Source: UBA7359 sp038142205
GTDB taxonomy: Bacteria > Pseudomonadota > Gammaproteobacteria > Eutrophobiales > Eutrophobiaceae
DNA: 64,000 bases
Direction: 5' to 3'
NCBI GenBank assembly: GCA_038142205.1
Contig: JAYQJO010000001.1
Coordinates: 62,001-126,000, forward strand
Shown here: piece by piece, positions 8,803 to 17,796 of the stretch
Position numbering within the stretch: position 1 is the first letter of the stretch
Layout of the letters: every line of letters starts with the position of its first letter
Translations under genes and position numbers: made by a program
Notes under the pieces: model-generated
Told to the model about the DNA's origin: nothing
Seen by the model: only the letters and a program-made list of their open reading frames with translations
Databases searched by the model: none

Positions 8803-9984
8803 ATGAAATTGAATAAAGCCTGGTGTTTAATACCAGTCATAACAATATTACTTTCGGGTTGTAATAGCTTAAATATTCGGGACATAAAAGATATTAGTGC
8901 CGTTGTTGAGAACCCGGCGTCGGCCAAACAAGTCATAAAGAGCAGAGGTCAGAGTTATGTTAATAGTCAAATTCCCACTGACGTAAGAGCCCTAAAAGCA
9001 ACGATAGAAAAATTTGTAAAACAAATAGTCGATATCTGGGGGGAAGATAACGCTAAACAATCAAGCCAGAAAGAATACGTAAAATACACCGATAACTATT
9101 ACAATCGCGCACATATTAATTTTGAAAATGGTACGGTTACAATCGAAACGTTGGCGCCAGATTCACAAAAAGACTATTTGAAAAAAGCCATTATCACGAC
9201 ATTACTGACGTCTGATGACCCAAGACAGGTAGACCTTTTTTCCGATGCCGCGCCAGCAGGTTCAGAAGAGAGCAAGAGTAAGCCTTTTCTTTATGAACAA
9301 GTATTAGATCACGATGGTAAACCTATCGAGTGGCAATGGCGCGCAAATCGTTATGCAGAGTACTTAATAAAGAACAAAATCAGTAAAGTTAAAATAGGGA
9401 ATAAGAATGGATTAAGAGTCATTTTTCCATTAGTTAAAACTCATCAAAAAATTCGAGCTTATAAATACGCATCACTCGTCCGCAAATACAGTAAGAAATA
9501 TAATGTCACTGAAAGTCTAATCTACGGGATAATAAAAACAGAAAGCAGTTTTAATCCGTTTGCAGTAAGTCATGCTCCAGCGTACGGGCTAATGCAAATT
9601 GTGCCGAGCACAGCAGGTAGAGATGTTTTCGAAAAGATAAAGAAAACCTCAGGCCAACCCACTCCACAAAATCTCTATAACCCGGAATACAATATTGATA
9701 TTGGTACGGCCTATGTAAAAATATTACAAGAGCAGTATTTAGTAAAAGTAAAAGATCAAAATGCACGACGGTATACGGTTATCTCTGCTTACAACGGTGG
9801 TGCAGGTAATGTATTAAAAACATTCTCATCCAATCGAGAACAAGCCATGGTAAAAATAAACCAGCTTTCATCAAACGAAGTTTATGAACAACTTACAAAT
9901 AAACACCCTAAACAAGAGTCACGTCGCTACCTCTACAAAGTAAACGAAGCCCAGAAAGAATTTTGGAAAAACGACGGGCTTTAA
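8803..9984 (+). CDS. mltC: Membrane-bound lytic murein transglycosylase C
   Basis: 393 residues. Lipoprotein signal with lipobox LLSGC (Cys about residue 20), an N-terminal MltC-specific region (YVNSQIPTDVRALKATIEKF) and a C-terminal SLT lysozyme-like domain with catalytic Glu247 in KTESSFNPFAVS and the AYGLMQIVPSTAG and YNGG motifs. It cleaves glycan strands from the periplasmic face of the outer membrane to give anhydro-muropeptides. It is a little longer than the E. coli enzyme. Confidence 0.94.
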   Translation: MKLNKAWCLIPVITILLSGCNSLNIRDIKDISAVVENPASAKQVIKSRGQSYVNSQIPTDVRALKATIEKFVKQIVDIWGEDNAKQSSQKEYVKYTDNYYNRAHINFENGTVTIETLAPDSQKDYLKKAIITTLLTSDDPRQVDLFSDAAPAGSEESKSKPFLYEQVLDHDGKPIEWQWRANRYAEYLIKNKISKVKIGNKNGLRVIFPLVKTHQKIRAYKYASLVRKYSKKYNVTESLIYGIIKTESSFNPFAVSHAPAYGLMQIVPSTAGRDVFEKIKKTSGQPTPQNLYNPEYNIDIGTAYVKILQEQYLVKVKDQNARRYTVISAYNGGAGNVLKTFSSNREQAMVKINQLSSNEVYEQLTNKHPKQESRRYLYKVNEAQKEFWKNDGL

Positions 9985-9991
9985 TGAGCAC

Positions 9992-10432
9992 ATGAAGAAT
10001 ATTTGTCCTTGCGAACAAAGTGAATCGCGAAGCGAGAGAGGGCAGCCTGGGCTGAGCGGTAAATCGTTTAAACAATGTTGCGAGCGTTTTTTAAATGGCA
10101 ATGAAATAGCAAAAACACCAAAACAATTAATGCGTTCTCGCTATAGCGCCTATGCACTCGGTGGCTATGGCGACTATTTATTATCAACATGGCTACCCGA
10201 AATGACGCAAGGACTCACTGCCGAAGCCTTATCAGAAAAAACGATTAACTGGGTGAGATTAGAAGTAATAAACAATGGCCAGAAAGGCGATGATGGCTAT
10301 GTCGAATTCAAAGCCTACTACAAGGATGAATCTGGACTAGAGAAAGCCCATCATGAAAAATCGACTTTCAAAAGAATGAATAGGCAGTGGTACTATGTTG
10401 AAGGTGATGTGAAAACAGAAATGATGCAATAA
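9992..10432 (+). CDS. YchJ-like SEC-C protein with interrupted metal motif
   Basis: 146 residues. The body matches YchJ (UPF0225): LMRSRYSAYALGGYGDYLLSTW, a VEFKAYYKDESG strand and QWYYVEGD near the end. The N-terminal SEC-C zinc knuckle, normally CPC-G-S/K-spacer-CC, is here CPC, then about 15 extra residues (EQSESRSERGQPGLS), then GKSFKQCC. The extra 45 bases (about 10017-10061) look GC-richer than the flanks and keep the frame. The second, C-terminal SEC-C motif of E. coli YchJ is absent. It lies 7 bases after mltC. Confidence 0.82.
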   Translation: MKNICPCEQSESRSERGQPGLSGKSFKQCCERFLNGNEIAKTPKQLMRSRYSAYALGGYGDYLLSTWLPEMTQGLTAEALSEKTINWVRLEVINNGQKGDDGYVEFKAYYKDESGLEKAHHEKSTFKRMNRQWYYVEGDVKTEMMQ

Positions 10433-10478
10433 AAAATAAACGAATAAATTTAACTAAATAAACCCAATTAAATAAACT

Positions 10479-11849
10479 ATGAAACCAGAAACAATAGATA
10501 GCGTTATATCGCCAGTAAAAGGCATGGATATCTTATCCAAGAATGAAGTCAGTCAATTATTGGATAATAGTCAGAACGGACTTTATGAACTATTTAGAAA
10601 TTGTGCCTTAGCGGTTTTAAACAGTGGCGTTGCGATTGATGACAGTAAACAATTATTTGAAATGTATGCTGACTTTGATATTCGTGTTGTTCAGGTAGAA
10701 AGAGGCATAAAGCTGCAACTAACGGCAGCACCCGCGACAGCTTTTGTCGATGGAGAAATTATACTTGGTATTAAAGAACATCTTTATGCCGTATTGCGCG
10801 ACATTGTCTATATCTTTGAAGAAATTAAAGATAAGCCCGATGTTGACCTGAACACCTCCGAAGGCATTAGTAATGCTGTTTTTCATATCTTGCGTAATGC
10901 GGATGTACTGCAAGCAGGCATCGACCCCAATCTTGTCGTTTGTTGGGGCGGACATGCAATTAGTCGAGAAGAATATGACTATGATAAGGTAGTGGGATAC
11001 GAGCTGGGTTTACGCGGATTCGATATCTGTACCGGTTGTGGTCCCGGTGCGATGAAAGCACCAATGAAAGGCGCCAATGTCGCGCATGCGAAACAGCGGA
11101 TACAAAAAGGAATATATTTCGGCCTGACAGAACCCGGCATCATCGCGGCAGAATCACCCAATCCGATAGTGAATGAATTAGTCATCATGCCGGATATAGA
11201 AAAACGGCTAGAAGCGTTTGTTCGCTGTGCGCATGCGATTATTGTTTTCCCGGGCGGCGTTGGTACGACAGAAGAAATACTCTATTTGCTCGGCATCTTA
11301 CTGCATCCTGATAATGCAAAAATACCTTTTCCATTAATCTTTACTGGCCCGGAAACTTCTCGAGACTATTTTGAAAAAATAAACGAATTCATATCCGCAA
11401 CGCTCGGCCCAGTGGCAGAAAAACATTATCAAATAATTATTAACGATCCAAAAGCTGTCGCAAAAGAAGTCAAAAAAGGCATAGCCGAAGTAAAAGCGTT
11501 TCGAAAAGAACATGGCGATGCCTTTTATTTCAACTGGTTACTCAAGATAAAACACGAGTTTCAACAACCCTTTATCGCCAATCACGACAATATGCACTCA
11601 TTAGAATTATACAAAGACATGGAAGCACACACCTTGGCAGCAAACCTACGCCGTGCATTTTCTGGCATCGTCGCCGGCAACGTAAAAAGCGAAGGCATGC
11701 GCGAGATAGAAGAACACGGATTATTCAAAATCCATGGCGATGAACAAATCATGAATGCAATGGATAGCTTATTAAGCGCATTCGTAGAACAAAAACGCAT
11801 GAAGATATCGGCAGAAAGCTACAAACCGTGTTATCGGATTGTTAAGTAA
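10479..11849 (+). CDS. ppnN: Pyrimidine/purine nucleotide 5'-monophosphate nucleosidase PpnN
   Basis: 456 residues, the size of E. coli PpnN (YgdH). Central LOG-type Rossmann domain with WGGHAISREEYDYDK, CTGCGPGAMKAPMKGA and the catalytic PGGVGTTEE motif, flanked by the N- and C-terminal domains seen in PpnN (N-terminal MDILSKNEVSQL; C-terminal RRAFSGIVAGNVKSEGMREIEEHG). The enzyme removes the base from NMPs and is activated by (p)ppGpp in E. coli. It is a monocistronic-looking gene 46 bases after the YchJ-like gene. Confidence 0.93.
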   Translation: MKPETIDSVISPVKGMDILSKNEVSQLLDNSQNGLYELFRNCALAVLNSGVAIDDSKQLFEMYADFDIRVVQVERGIKLQLTAAPATAFVDGEIILGIKEHLYAVLRDIVYIFEEIKDKPDVDLNTSEGISNAVFHILRNADVLQAGIDPNLVVCWGGHAISREEYDYDKVVGYELGLRGFDICTGCGPGAMKAPMKGANVAHAKQRIQKGIYFGLTEPGIIAAESPNPIVNELVIMPDIEKRLEAFVRCAHAIIVFPGGVGTTEEILYLLGILLHPDNAKIPFPLIFTGPETSRDYFEKINEFISATLGPVAEKHYQIIINDPKAVAKEVKKGIAEVKAFRKEHGDAFYFNWLLKIKHEFQQPFIANHDNMHSLELYKDMEAHTLAANLRRAFSGIVAGNVKSEGMREIEEHGLFKIHGDEQIMNAMDSLLSAFVEQKRMKISAESYKPCYRIVK

Positions 11850-11947
11850 GGGGCAAAACTACGAATTCACGTTATCGGAAAGCGATTTTGATACTTTAAT
11901 ATTTCAATTTAAACAATTTCCGCATTTATGCTTTTTTATTTAGTTAG

Positions 11948-12184
11948 CAATATATAAAGTTTACTTTCATTTTAAAAATAATATTTAGAAAATCAAAAGC
12001 GACTGAGATTATAGGAAGTTCTTCTGAAGATACGTGTAAGTATGTTTCAGGTTCCAAATGGGAATATTGTGTCGAGATAATAAATGTTTCAGATAAAACG
12101 ATAATTATTAAAGGTGTGTTAGTTGCAGTAAGTGAATCAAGAGCTGCTATTTTTGATGGAACAAGTACAAAACAATATTTTTAA
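11948..12184 (+). pseudogene. Open coding-like remnant without start codon
   Basis: Inside the 456-base gap between ppnN and selO a frame stays open for 78 codons and ends TAA at 12182-12184. Its peptide contains TEIIGSSSEDTCKYVSG and WEYCVEIINVSDKTIII, which looks like an ordinary beta-rich domain rather than random sequence. There is no ATG, and the only GTG is far inside. I read it as the 3' end of a decayed gene; no family is recognised. The remaining parts of the gap (11850-11947 and 12185-12305) are AT-rich and show nothing further. Confidence 0.35.
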
Positions 12185-12305
12185 AAGATGATTATTCGTT
12201 AGTAAAGCATTTTTGAAAACCGTTAGTACATAAAAATATTTTATTTATTAATTATTCGAACAATTCATATTGCATCTACGTTAAACTATCGGTTCGTTTT
12301 TAACT

Positions 12306-13808
12306 TTGAGTTCACAATTGATTAACCTGTCTTTTAAAAATCGATATCTGGAATTGGGTGAGGGGTTTTATGAAAAACGTCATCCAGCACCTGTCGCTAA
12401 ACCTCAGTTAATCAAGTTTAATTATGATCTTGCGACTGAGCTTGGTGTGCATGCTGATCCTCAGGATGAGGAAACATTAGTAGCGCTATTCTCTGGTAAT
12501 AAAGTCCATGACTCTTCATCGCCTTTAGCCATGGCTTATGCGGGTCATCAGTTTGGGCATTTTAATCCGCATCTCGGTGATGGTCGCGCGATTTATCTGG
12601 GGGAGTTAGATCGTATTGATGGGAGTTCACTCGATATTCAATTAAAAGGTTCCGGGCGTACAGGTTGGTCTCGTAATGGGGATGGCCGTTCAGCATTGGG
12701 TCCTGTGTTACGTGAATATTTACTTAGCGAAGCCATGCACAAACTTAATGTACCAACCACACGCGCATTCGCGGCAGTGACAACAGGAGAAGAAGTTATA
12801 CGGCAGGGCATGGTAGCCGGTGGCATTATGACGCGTGCGGCATCCAGTTTTATTCGTGTTGGTAGCTTTCAGTACTTTGCCATGCAAAACGATATGGAAT
12901 CGATTAAAGCCTTGGCCGATTATGTTATTGAACGTAATTATCCGACTGTGAAAGAAGCGAGTAATCCTTATATTGCTTTATTTGAAGAAGTCGTGATGCG
13001 GCAGGCGAGTTTGATTGCTCAGTGGATGCAGTTGGGATTTATTCATGGTGTGATGAATACCGATAATATGTCGGTTGCTGGTGAGACCATAGATTATGGT
13101 CCATGTGCGTTTATGGATTTCTTTGATCATCATCAGGTATATAGCTCGATTGATCGTGATGTGCGTTATGCTTATAACAATCAACCTGGTATTGGTGCCT
13201 GGAACTTATCTCGATTGGCAGAAACCTTATTGCCATTATTTTATGACGATCTTGATAAAAGTGTCGAAATAGCGGAAGAAATTTTGCAAAGATACTTTGA
13301 GCGCTACAATCAAGAATGGTTGTCCGGTTTTCGTGCAAAGTGCGGTTTAACTGCTGTTGCTAATACCAAACCGGAAGATGATAAGGTGTTGTTAGATTCC
13401 TTATTGGATACGATGGAAGTCAATAAAGCAGATTTCACCTTAACGTTTTATCATTTGTCACAGTTGGATTCTGTAGGGGATGAAAAAGAGTTCGCCTTAC
13501 GTGATCTGTTTGCAAAACCAGAAGCGATGGGTGAATGGTTAGCGCGGTGGCGTCAACGTTTATCATTAGAATTAGCGGAGGATAACGAACGTCAACAGAA
13601 TATGCAGTCAATTAATCCACTTTATATCCCACGTAACCATCAAGTTGAAGCGGCAATACGTGCGGCTGAAGATCATAACGACTTTTCTGTGTTTCATGCG
13701 CTTTATGATGTATTGCAAAAACCTTTCGAAAAGCAGCAGGGTAAAGAAAGTTATCGCTTACCTCCTAAACCGGAAGAGGTAGTGCATCAAACATTTTGCG
13801 GGACTTGA
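12306..13808 (+). CDS. selO: Protein adenylyltransferase SelO (YdiU)
   Basis: 500 residues. Pseudokinase-fold AMPylator: AYAGHQFGHFNPHLGDGRAIYLGE, QLKGSGRTGWSRNGDGRSALGPVLREYL, TTGEEVIRQGMVAGGIMTRAASSFIRVGSF and the catalytic-loop equivalent GFIHGVMNTDNMSVAGETIDYGPCAF. The C-terminus FCGT carries a Cys where many eukaryotic SelO proteins have selenocysteine. No ATG exists before residue 75; translation must begin at TTG 12306 or TTG 12318, and a weak GAG at 12308-12310 suits the second. SelO AMPylates targets under oxidative stress. Confidence 0.92.
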   Translation: MSSQLINLSFKNRYLELGEGFYEKRHPAPVAKPQLIKFNYDLATELGVHADPQDEETLVALFSGNKVHDSSSPLAMAYAGHQFGHFNPHLGDGRAIYLGELDRIDGSSLDIQLKGSGRTGWSRNGDGRSALGPVLREYLLSEAMHKLNVPTTRAFAAVTTGEEVIRQGMVAGGIMTRAASSFIRVGSFQYFAMQNDMESIKALADYVIERNYPTVKEASNPYIALFEEVVMRQASLIAQWMQLGFIHGVMNTDNMSVAGETIDYGPCAFMDFFDHHQVYSSIDRDVRYAYNNQPGIGAWNLSRLAETLLPLFYDDLDKSVEIAEEILQRYFERYNQEWLSGFRAKCGLTAVANTKPEDDKVLLDSLLDTMEVNKADFTLTFYHLSQLDSVGDEKEFALRDLFAKPEAMGEWLARWRQRLSLELAEDNERQQNMQSINPLYIPRNHQVEAAIRAAEDHNDFSVFHALYDVLQKPFEKQQGKESYRLPPKPEEVVHQTFCGT

Positions 13809-13843
13809 TTTGATTTTAAATTAGGTGATAGATAAATACCGTA

Positions 13844-14266
13844 CTACTCTCCAATAGCCTGAAACACAATCTCGCGTGTTCTTTCACACGTATCAAAATC
13901 AATAACGACGATTTGTTGCCATGTGCCTAGCATCAAAGTGCTTCCCATGAATGGAATGGTTAATGATTGTCCTTGTATTTGTCCGCGTAGATGACTGTGA
14001 CCATTGTCTTCGCCTGCGTTACGCGTGTTGTGTTGCCATTCTGGGTCGGCGGGGATTAACTGGTTCCAACTATTTCTTGTATCTTCATGCAAGCCAGGTT
14101 CATCTTCGAAGATCATGACTGATGCAGTGGTATGTTTTATGAATAATGTCACCGAACCTGCTGATAATTGCGACTCTATTAATAGGTTCTTGCATTTTTC
14201 GGTGATGTTCTCAATTTTAGAATCACCTTTCATATCTAATGAAAATAATTTCGTCACTACCGGCAT
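13844..14266 (-). CDS. yjbQ: YjbQ/UPF0047 family protein
   Basis: 140 residues, full length for the family. Typical segments: VTLFIKHTTASVMIFEDEP, DNGHSHLRGQIQGQSLTIPF and GTWQQIVVIDFDT. YjbQ proteins have weak thiamine-phosphate synthase activity but the physiological role is unsettled. It converges on selO (35 bases between stops) and is 26 bases after the HD-domain gene in the same direction, so those two are probably co-transcribed. Confidence 0.9.
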   Translation of the reverse strand: MPVVTKLFSLDMKGDSKIENITEKCKNLLIESQLSAGSVTLFIKHTTASVMIFEDEPGLHEDTRNSWNQLIPADPEWQHNTRNAGEDNGHSHLRGQIQGQSLTIPFMGSTLMLGTWQQIVVIDFDTCERTREIVFQAIGE

Positions 14267-14292
14267 GGCTTACTCATCTATTCCCTTTAACT

Positions 14293-15162
14293 CTAATGAT
14301 TATTGCTTAATGATCTAAGAAACTTCAAGTCATTATCTGATAATTGTCCATCTCTGGCTTCTTTAAGTATAGCGTCAAATATGCCTTCGGCTGTTAATTG
14401 CCTGACAGCACCTAATACTTTAGTACCAATTTGTCCTTTCTCTTTTAAAGAATCTAGGTAATTAAAAGCATTTTCAAAGCTTTCATCATTGCGGTTGTAA
14501 TAATCATTGCCGCGTGTGCGATTGCTATAGGCTTCTAGTTGTTCGCATGTAACCAGTATTTCGCCGAGTTCGCGTAACCAGTCAGGTTCGTCTGCCAGTT
14601 TTTCCGGGTAGTAATAATACAAGCAGACTTTCTCCATCCAGTCTGACCATGCAATATGATGTGCTTCTATATCGGGGATGATGTTTTGAATAATTCGATT
14701 TAAACGTCGAGCATAGCCTAAACGCATTTCGACCTGTTCTTTTGTCCAAGTATTCACAGTAATACCAAGTTGTTTTAATTGTTCCTGATATTGTTCAAGG
14801 AATGCCTCTGTTTCTTCACCGTATGCTGTGTCAGGATGTTCAGCACGCCATTCTGCTGGGCGCGTGGGTATGTGTTGTTGTTTTGCCCACGTCCAGATTT
14901 TGCCAAAGAGTTCTTGTTCCAGTCCGGCGCGACCCATGTCATGTAATAAACAGGCGGTTTGATATTGACGGACGCGATCTTCATCATGCCCCAGATACCG
15001 TGCCACGGTAGCGCACATTTTTGCCGTTCGTAAAGCGTGTGGCTTGTCATAGCCATCAATCATCTCGCCCGTCTCAGGATGAGGATAGTCGTAATAACTT
15101 AATAAAGTATTGACGGTAGGTTTTGTTAACCAAAGCAGTGAATCTGGAAATGAGCGTTGCAT
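14293..15162 (-). CDS. HD-domain phosphohydrolase-like protein
   Basis: 289 residues, cytoplasmic. An HD metal site is visible: His in YDKPHALRTAKMCATVARYLG (first His) and LLHDMGR (His-Asp pair near residue 73), with downstream IEAHHIAWSDW contributing further histidines. The C-terminal half is helical with no recognised domain. HD proteins hydrolyse phosphate esters or nucleotides; the substrate is not evident. It lies between a cytochrome gene and yjbQ, all on the minus strand. Confidence 0.75.
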   Translation of the reverse strand: MQRSFPDSLLWLTKPTVNTLLSYYDYPHPETGEMIDGYDKPHALRTAKMCATVARYLGHDEDRVRQYQTACLLHDMGRAGLEQELFGKIWTWAKQQHIPTRPAEWRAEHPDTAYGEETEAFLEQYQEQLKQLGITVNTWTKEQVEMRLGYARRLNRIIQNIIPDIEAHHIAWSDWMEKVCLYYYYPEKLADEPDWLRELGEILVTCEQLEAYSNRTRGNDYYNRNDESFENAFNYLDSLKEKGQIGTKVLGAVRQLTAEGIFDAILKEARDGQLSDNDLKFLRSLSNNH

Positions 15163-15212
15163 TTCTATGAGTTTAAAAGAAAGTAAAAACTAAATAAACT
15201 CACGTGCTGTTT

Positions 15213-15641
15213 CTAATAGCGGAACAGATCATGACAGGCTGCACAGGTTCTGTTTAAGCGTTCATAAGTAAATTGTAAACCTTCTGTATCATTGTTCTGT
15301 GCCATAAAACCCATATTATTCGCTTCTATTTGTAATTGTCTGGCTATGTTTTCAAACACGTTTTTTTCTGTGGGGTTTAGCTGAAATCCAGGTAAGGCCT
15401 GATTCAGTTCTTTTGCCGCAAGATAGAGTTCGCTGGCGTTATCGAACAATTCATTAATTTGTTCTAAATTGAGCTCTTCTTCATAAACTGAGGAACTAAG
15501 CTTGTGCATGATCGCTTGTAGTTTTTCGCTGTAGATTACGTGGAGTTGAATACTGTCTTGCAGTTGTTCTGATTCTGCTGACGTACTTATCACATTGCTA
15601 CCAAGCAAGAAAATTGAAATAACGCATACTTTTATATCCAT
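15213..15641 (-). CDS. Secreted monohaem cytochrome, c'-like, with C-terminal CxxCH
   Basis: 142 residues with an N-terminal signal peptide (ISIFLLGSNVISTSA). A single haem motif CAACH lies almost at the C-terminus (TCAACHDLFRY), which with the all-helical body (LHVIYSEKLQAIMHKLSSSVYEE...) is the architecture of cytochrome c'/b562-like four-helix bundles. It is a paralogue of the gene at 26378-26860. A perfect FNR/ANR-type box lies 34 bases upstream of the ATG, so expression is probably oxygen controlled. Confidence 0.85.
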   Translation of the reverse strand: MDIKVCVISIFLLGSNVISTSAESEQLQDSIQLHVIYSEKLQAIMHKLSSSVYEEELNLEQINELFDNASELYLAAKELNQALPGFQLNPTEKNVFENIARQLQIEANNMGFMAQNNDTEGLQFTYERLNRTCAACHDLFRY

Positions 15642-15674
15642 AAAAAAAGCATAGCAGGATAAATGAAGGTAATC

Positions 15675-15688
15675 TTGATCTTTATCAA
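15675..15688. promoter_or_regulatory. FNR/ANR-type box upstream of cytochrome gene
   Basis: TTGATCTTTATCAA matches the FNR/ANR consensus TTGAT-N4-ATCAA in all ten specified bases. It lies 34 bases before the ATG of the minus-strand cytochrome (15641). The same perfect consensus precedes the paralogous cytochrome at 26860, which makes a chance match unlikely. Confidence 0.75.
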
Positions 15689-15716
15689 TGCTAAGTAAAA
15701 TAGTTTATAACTAACT

Positions 15717-16532
15717 TTAGCCTGCGGTTGTTGAACCGATAATGATATCAATTTTCTTTTCTAGCGTGTCTGTTGAGCTAATAACGTCAGAATAGGGTTC
15801 TGTATTTTTATAAACAAGGTTCATAATTCCATCAGATGATTGATAAGCTTGACGATTATGTAATGTATTTAAACTGATGTTGTTATTATGTCTTTGTATT
15901 ATATTTTCTGAGCTTAGTATGCCGTTGTGAATAATGTTGGGTGATGCCATATCGTAATCAGTTTGTTTAATATCTGACTTTTCTTGAGCAATGTAATCTT
16001 CGGCACTGATTATTTTTTTTGCTGATGTATTGTTGGCAATGGCAGTTGAACTATTCACTTCTCCATCGATATAGGGAGAATTCGGATCAGTGCTTTTTAC
16101 ATCACTCTGAAATTGAGATTTAAATGCGGTCGTCGTGACTGATATAGCGGCCCCAAGTGGACCGCCAAATAAAGCAGCGCCGGCAACTTCCATTACAGGC
16201 GCAATCACATCCCCCGTTATTTTTCTGTAGATACTATTGATGATAGGAATATGTTGTAGTGGATTAATAATGTCGATGATGTCACCAAAGGTAAAACCAT
16301 CTTCACCAAAAATACCGCTTGTCGTTTCTTTGGATGACAGTTCATTTTCATTAAGCTGATTATTGCTGGCATGAACCAGCGCGGCGATACCATTTTTTGG
16401 GATATGTGTGGCCAAAAATCTTGTCCAGTTAATTGTTTTTATGTGATAAATGCAAGCGATATACCAATCAAAAATAGAAAATCGATGCCGTTGAAATCCA
16501 GTTATAGCAATGGTTTCAATAATTTTTGTCAA
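15717..16532 (-). CDS. Conserved hypothetical protein with glycine-rich hydrophobic core
   Basis: Up to 271 residues. The recognisable conserved block is GFTFGDIIDIINPLQHIPIINSIYRKITGDVIAPVMEVAGAALFGGPLGAAISV (given here only as its landmarks: DIINPLQHIP, YRKITGD, ALFGGPLGA), which I associate with uncharacterised alphaproteobacterial and gammaproteobacterial proteins. The remainder is Asn/Ser-rich and probably disordered. No ATG occurs before the core; the frame opens at a TTG (16532) and another TTG lies about 40 codons in, so the start is uncertain. It is divergent to sprT. Function unknown. Confidence 0.55.
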   Translation of the reverse strand: MTKIIETIAITGFQRHRFSIFDWYIACIYHIKTINWTRFLATHIPKNGIAALVHASNNQLNENELSSKETTSGIFGEDGFTFGDIIDIINPLQHIPIINSIYRKITGDVIAPVMEVAGAALFGGPLGAAISVTTTAFKSQFQSDVKSTDPNSPYIDGEVNSSTAIANNTSAKKIISAEDYIAQEKSDIKQTDYDMASPNIIHNGILSSENIIQRHNNNISLNTLHNRQAYQSSDGIMNLVYKNTEPYSDVISSTDTLEKKIDIIIGSTTAG

Positions 16533-16584
16533 AGTTTACGGTAAGTGTTTGCCGCTTTTAACATGATGTGGCAGAGTTAGGCCA

Positions 16585-17106
16585 ATGTCGCATGTCATGC
16601 CCCTCGATTCGGAACAACAAGAGCAAGTTCTTTCTGCAACGGAAACCTGTCTCTATCAAGCCAGTGTTGTACTGGAACGAACTTTCGAGCCTATCCCTGT
16701 TTATTTTGATCTCAAAGGCAGGGCTGCTGGCATGTATAGGGTGAAAAAATCGCAACGCATGATTCGTTACAATCCCTATATTTTTGCACGCTATTTTTCT
16801 GAAAATTTAGCTGTAACTGTGCCGCATGAAGTCGCGCATTATGTTGTCGATGTCCTATATGGCATGAGAAATACACAACCGCACGGTGGGGAATGGAAAA
16901 ATATCATGGCGTTACTTAATGCCGATGCCAGTGTTACCTGTGATTTTGACTTGAAGGATTTGCCGTCAAGAAATTATCAACGTTTTCATTATTCTTGTTC
17001 ATGTCAAACACATGAACTGACGCGTATTCGTCATAACCGGGTATTGAAAGGCACGCGCTATTTATGTCGACTTTGCAAGCAGGAGCTAGTAGCTAATCAT
17101 GACTGA
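16585..17106 (+). CDS. sprT: SprT-like zinc metalloprotein
   Basis: 173 residues. The metalloprotease motif HEVAH (His81, Glu82, His85) and a third ligand, His100 in PHGGEWK, are present, followed by a four-Cys zinc ribbon (CSC at 138-140, CRLC at 161-164). This matches bacterial SprT, relatives of the DNA-protein crosslink protease Spartan, although the bacterial role is poorly defined. ATG 16585 or 16597 may be used. The gene overlaps the following HIT gene by eight bases. Confidence 0.9.
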   Translation: MSHVMPLDSEQQEQVLSATETCLYQASVVLERTFEPIPVYFDLKGRAAGMYRVKKSQRMIRYNPYIFARYFSENLAVTVPHEVAHYVVDVLYGMRNTQPHGGEWKNIMALLNADASVTCDFDLKDLPSRNYQRFHYSCSCQTHELTRIRHNRVLKGTRYLCRLCKQELVANHD

Positions 17107-17524
17107 CTTACATCCGCAATTGTTGAAAGACTGCTTGGTTCTCGGTCGGTTTCCCTTATGTCATTTGTTATTGATGCAGGATGCAAACTATCCATGGTTT
17201 ATCCTGGTGCCGGATAGAGAAGGGATCAGTGAGATTTATCAACTCGCTGTTCAGGATCAGTTACAATTATTACGAGAATCTTCTTTTTTGGCAGAATTTC
17301 TTATGAAAACCTTTAATGGTGATAAAATGAATATCGCGGCGCTGGGAAATATTGTTCCGCAGTGTCATTTACACCATGTTGTGCGGTATCATTCGGATGC
17401 AGCATGGCCGGCGCCGATTTGGGGTAAATTGCCAGCAAAAGCGTATAGCGAAGAAGCCTTGAATGATATTATTTTGAAATTAAATGAACTGGAGTTGATG
17501 GATTTTGATTATGAAAAACAATAA
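17099..17524 (+). CDS. HIT-family protein with altered histidine triad
   Basis: 141 residues. HIT-fold landmarks are WFILVPDREGISEIYQL and the C-terminal active-site strand NIVPQCHLHHVVRY. The canonical HxHxH triad appears as Q-C-H-L-H-H, so the first His is replaced by Gln and the spacing keeps the second and third. This variant is common in a small HIT subgroup near sprT-like genes. It probably binds or hydrolyses a nucleotide. It overlaps sprT by 8 bases and the next gene by 14. Confidence 0.85.
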   Translation: MTDLHPQLLKDCLVLGRFPLCHLLLMQDANYPWFILVPDREGISEIYQLAVQDQLQLLRESSFLAEFLMKTFNGDKMNIAALGNIVPQCHLHHVVRYHSDAAWPAPIWGKLPAKAYSEEALNDIILKLNELELMDFDYEKQ

Positions 17525-17768
17525 CAAGATTAAACTTTTTTCCTCTGCAATTGTAACTGTTTTTGCATTAAATTTGTCTTTTCCAGCGAATGCGGAAGAG
17601 ATGAATCTGGAAGAAGCCCAGGCGGAAATTTCCCGTCTTGAAAATGAGAACACTTCTTTAAAACAGGAATTGGAAATTTACGAAAAAGAAATTGCAGAGC
17701 ACAGAGCCAAGCTGGAAGAACACGATAATATGATTTCGGAATTATCCGGCGAACTGGAAGAGCAATAA
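17511..17768 (+). CDS. Small exported coiled-coil protein
   Basis: 85 residues from ATG 17511 (an in-frame TTG lies 6 bases upstream). Signal peptide ending in SFPANA, then a continuous charged coiled coil with heptad spacing (EEAQAEISRLENENTSLKQ...). It resembles Lpp/SlyX-like periplasmic helices but no named family is certain. It begins inside the HIT gene, and a perfect hairpin follows its stop by three bases. Confidence 0.72.
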   Translation: MKNNNKIKLFSSAIVTVFALNLSFPANAEEMNLEEAQAEISRLENENTSLKQELEIYEKEIAEHRAKLEEHDNMISELSGELEEQ

Positions 17769-17771
17769 ATA

Positions 17772-17796
17772 ATTACTTAACGCTACGTTAAGTAAT
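17772..17796 (+). promoter_or_regulatory. Perfect 11-bp hairpin covering the diguanylate cyclase start codon
   Basis: ATTACTTAACG, loop CTA, CGTTAAGTAAT: an uninterrupted 11-bp inverted repeat directly after the coiled-coil gene. Its 3' arm contains the first two bases of the next ATG (17795-17797). No T-tract follows, so it is not a standard terminator. In mRNA it would hide the start codon. Confidence 0.6.
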
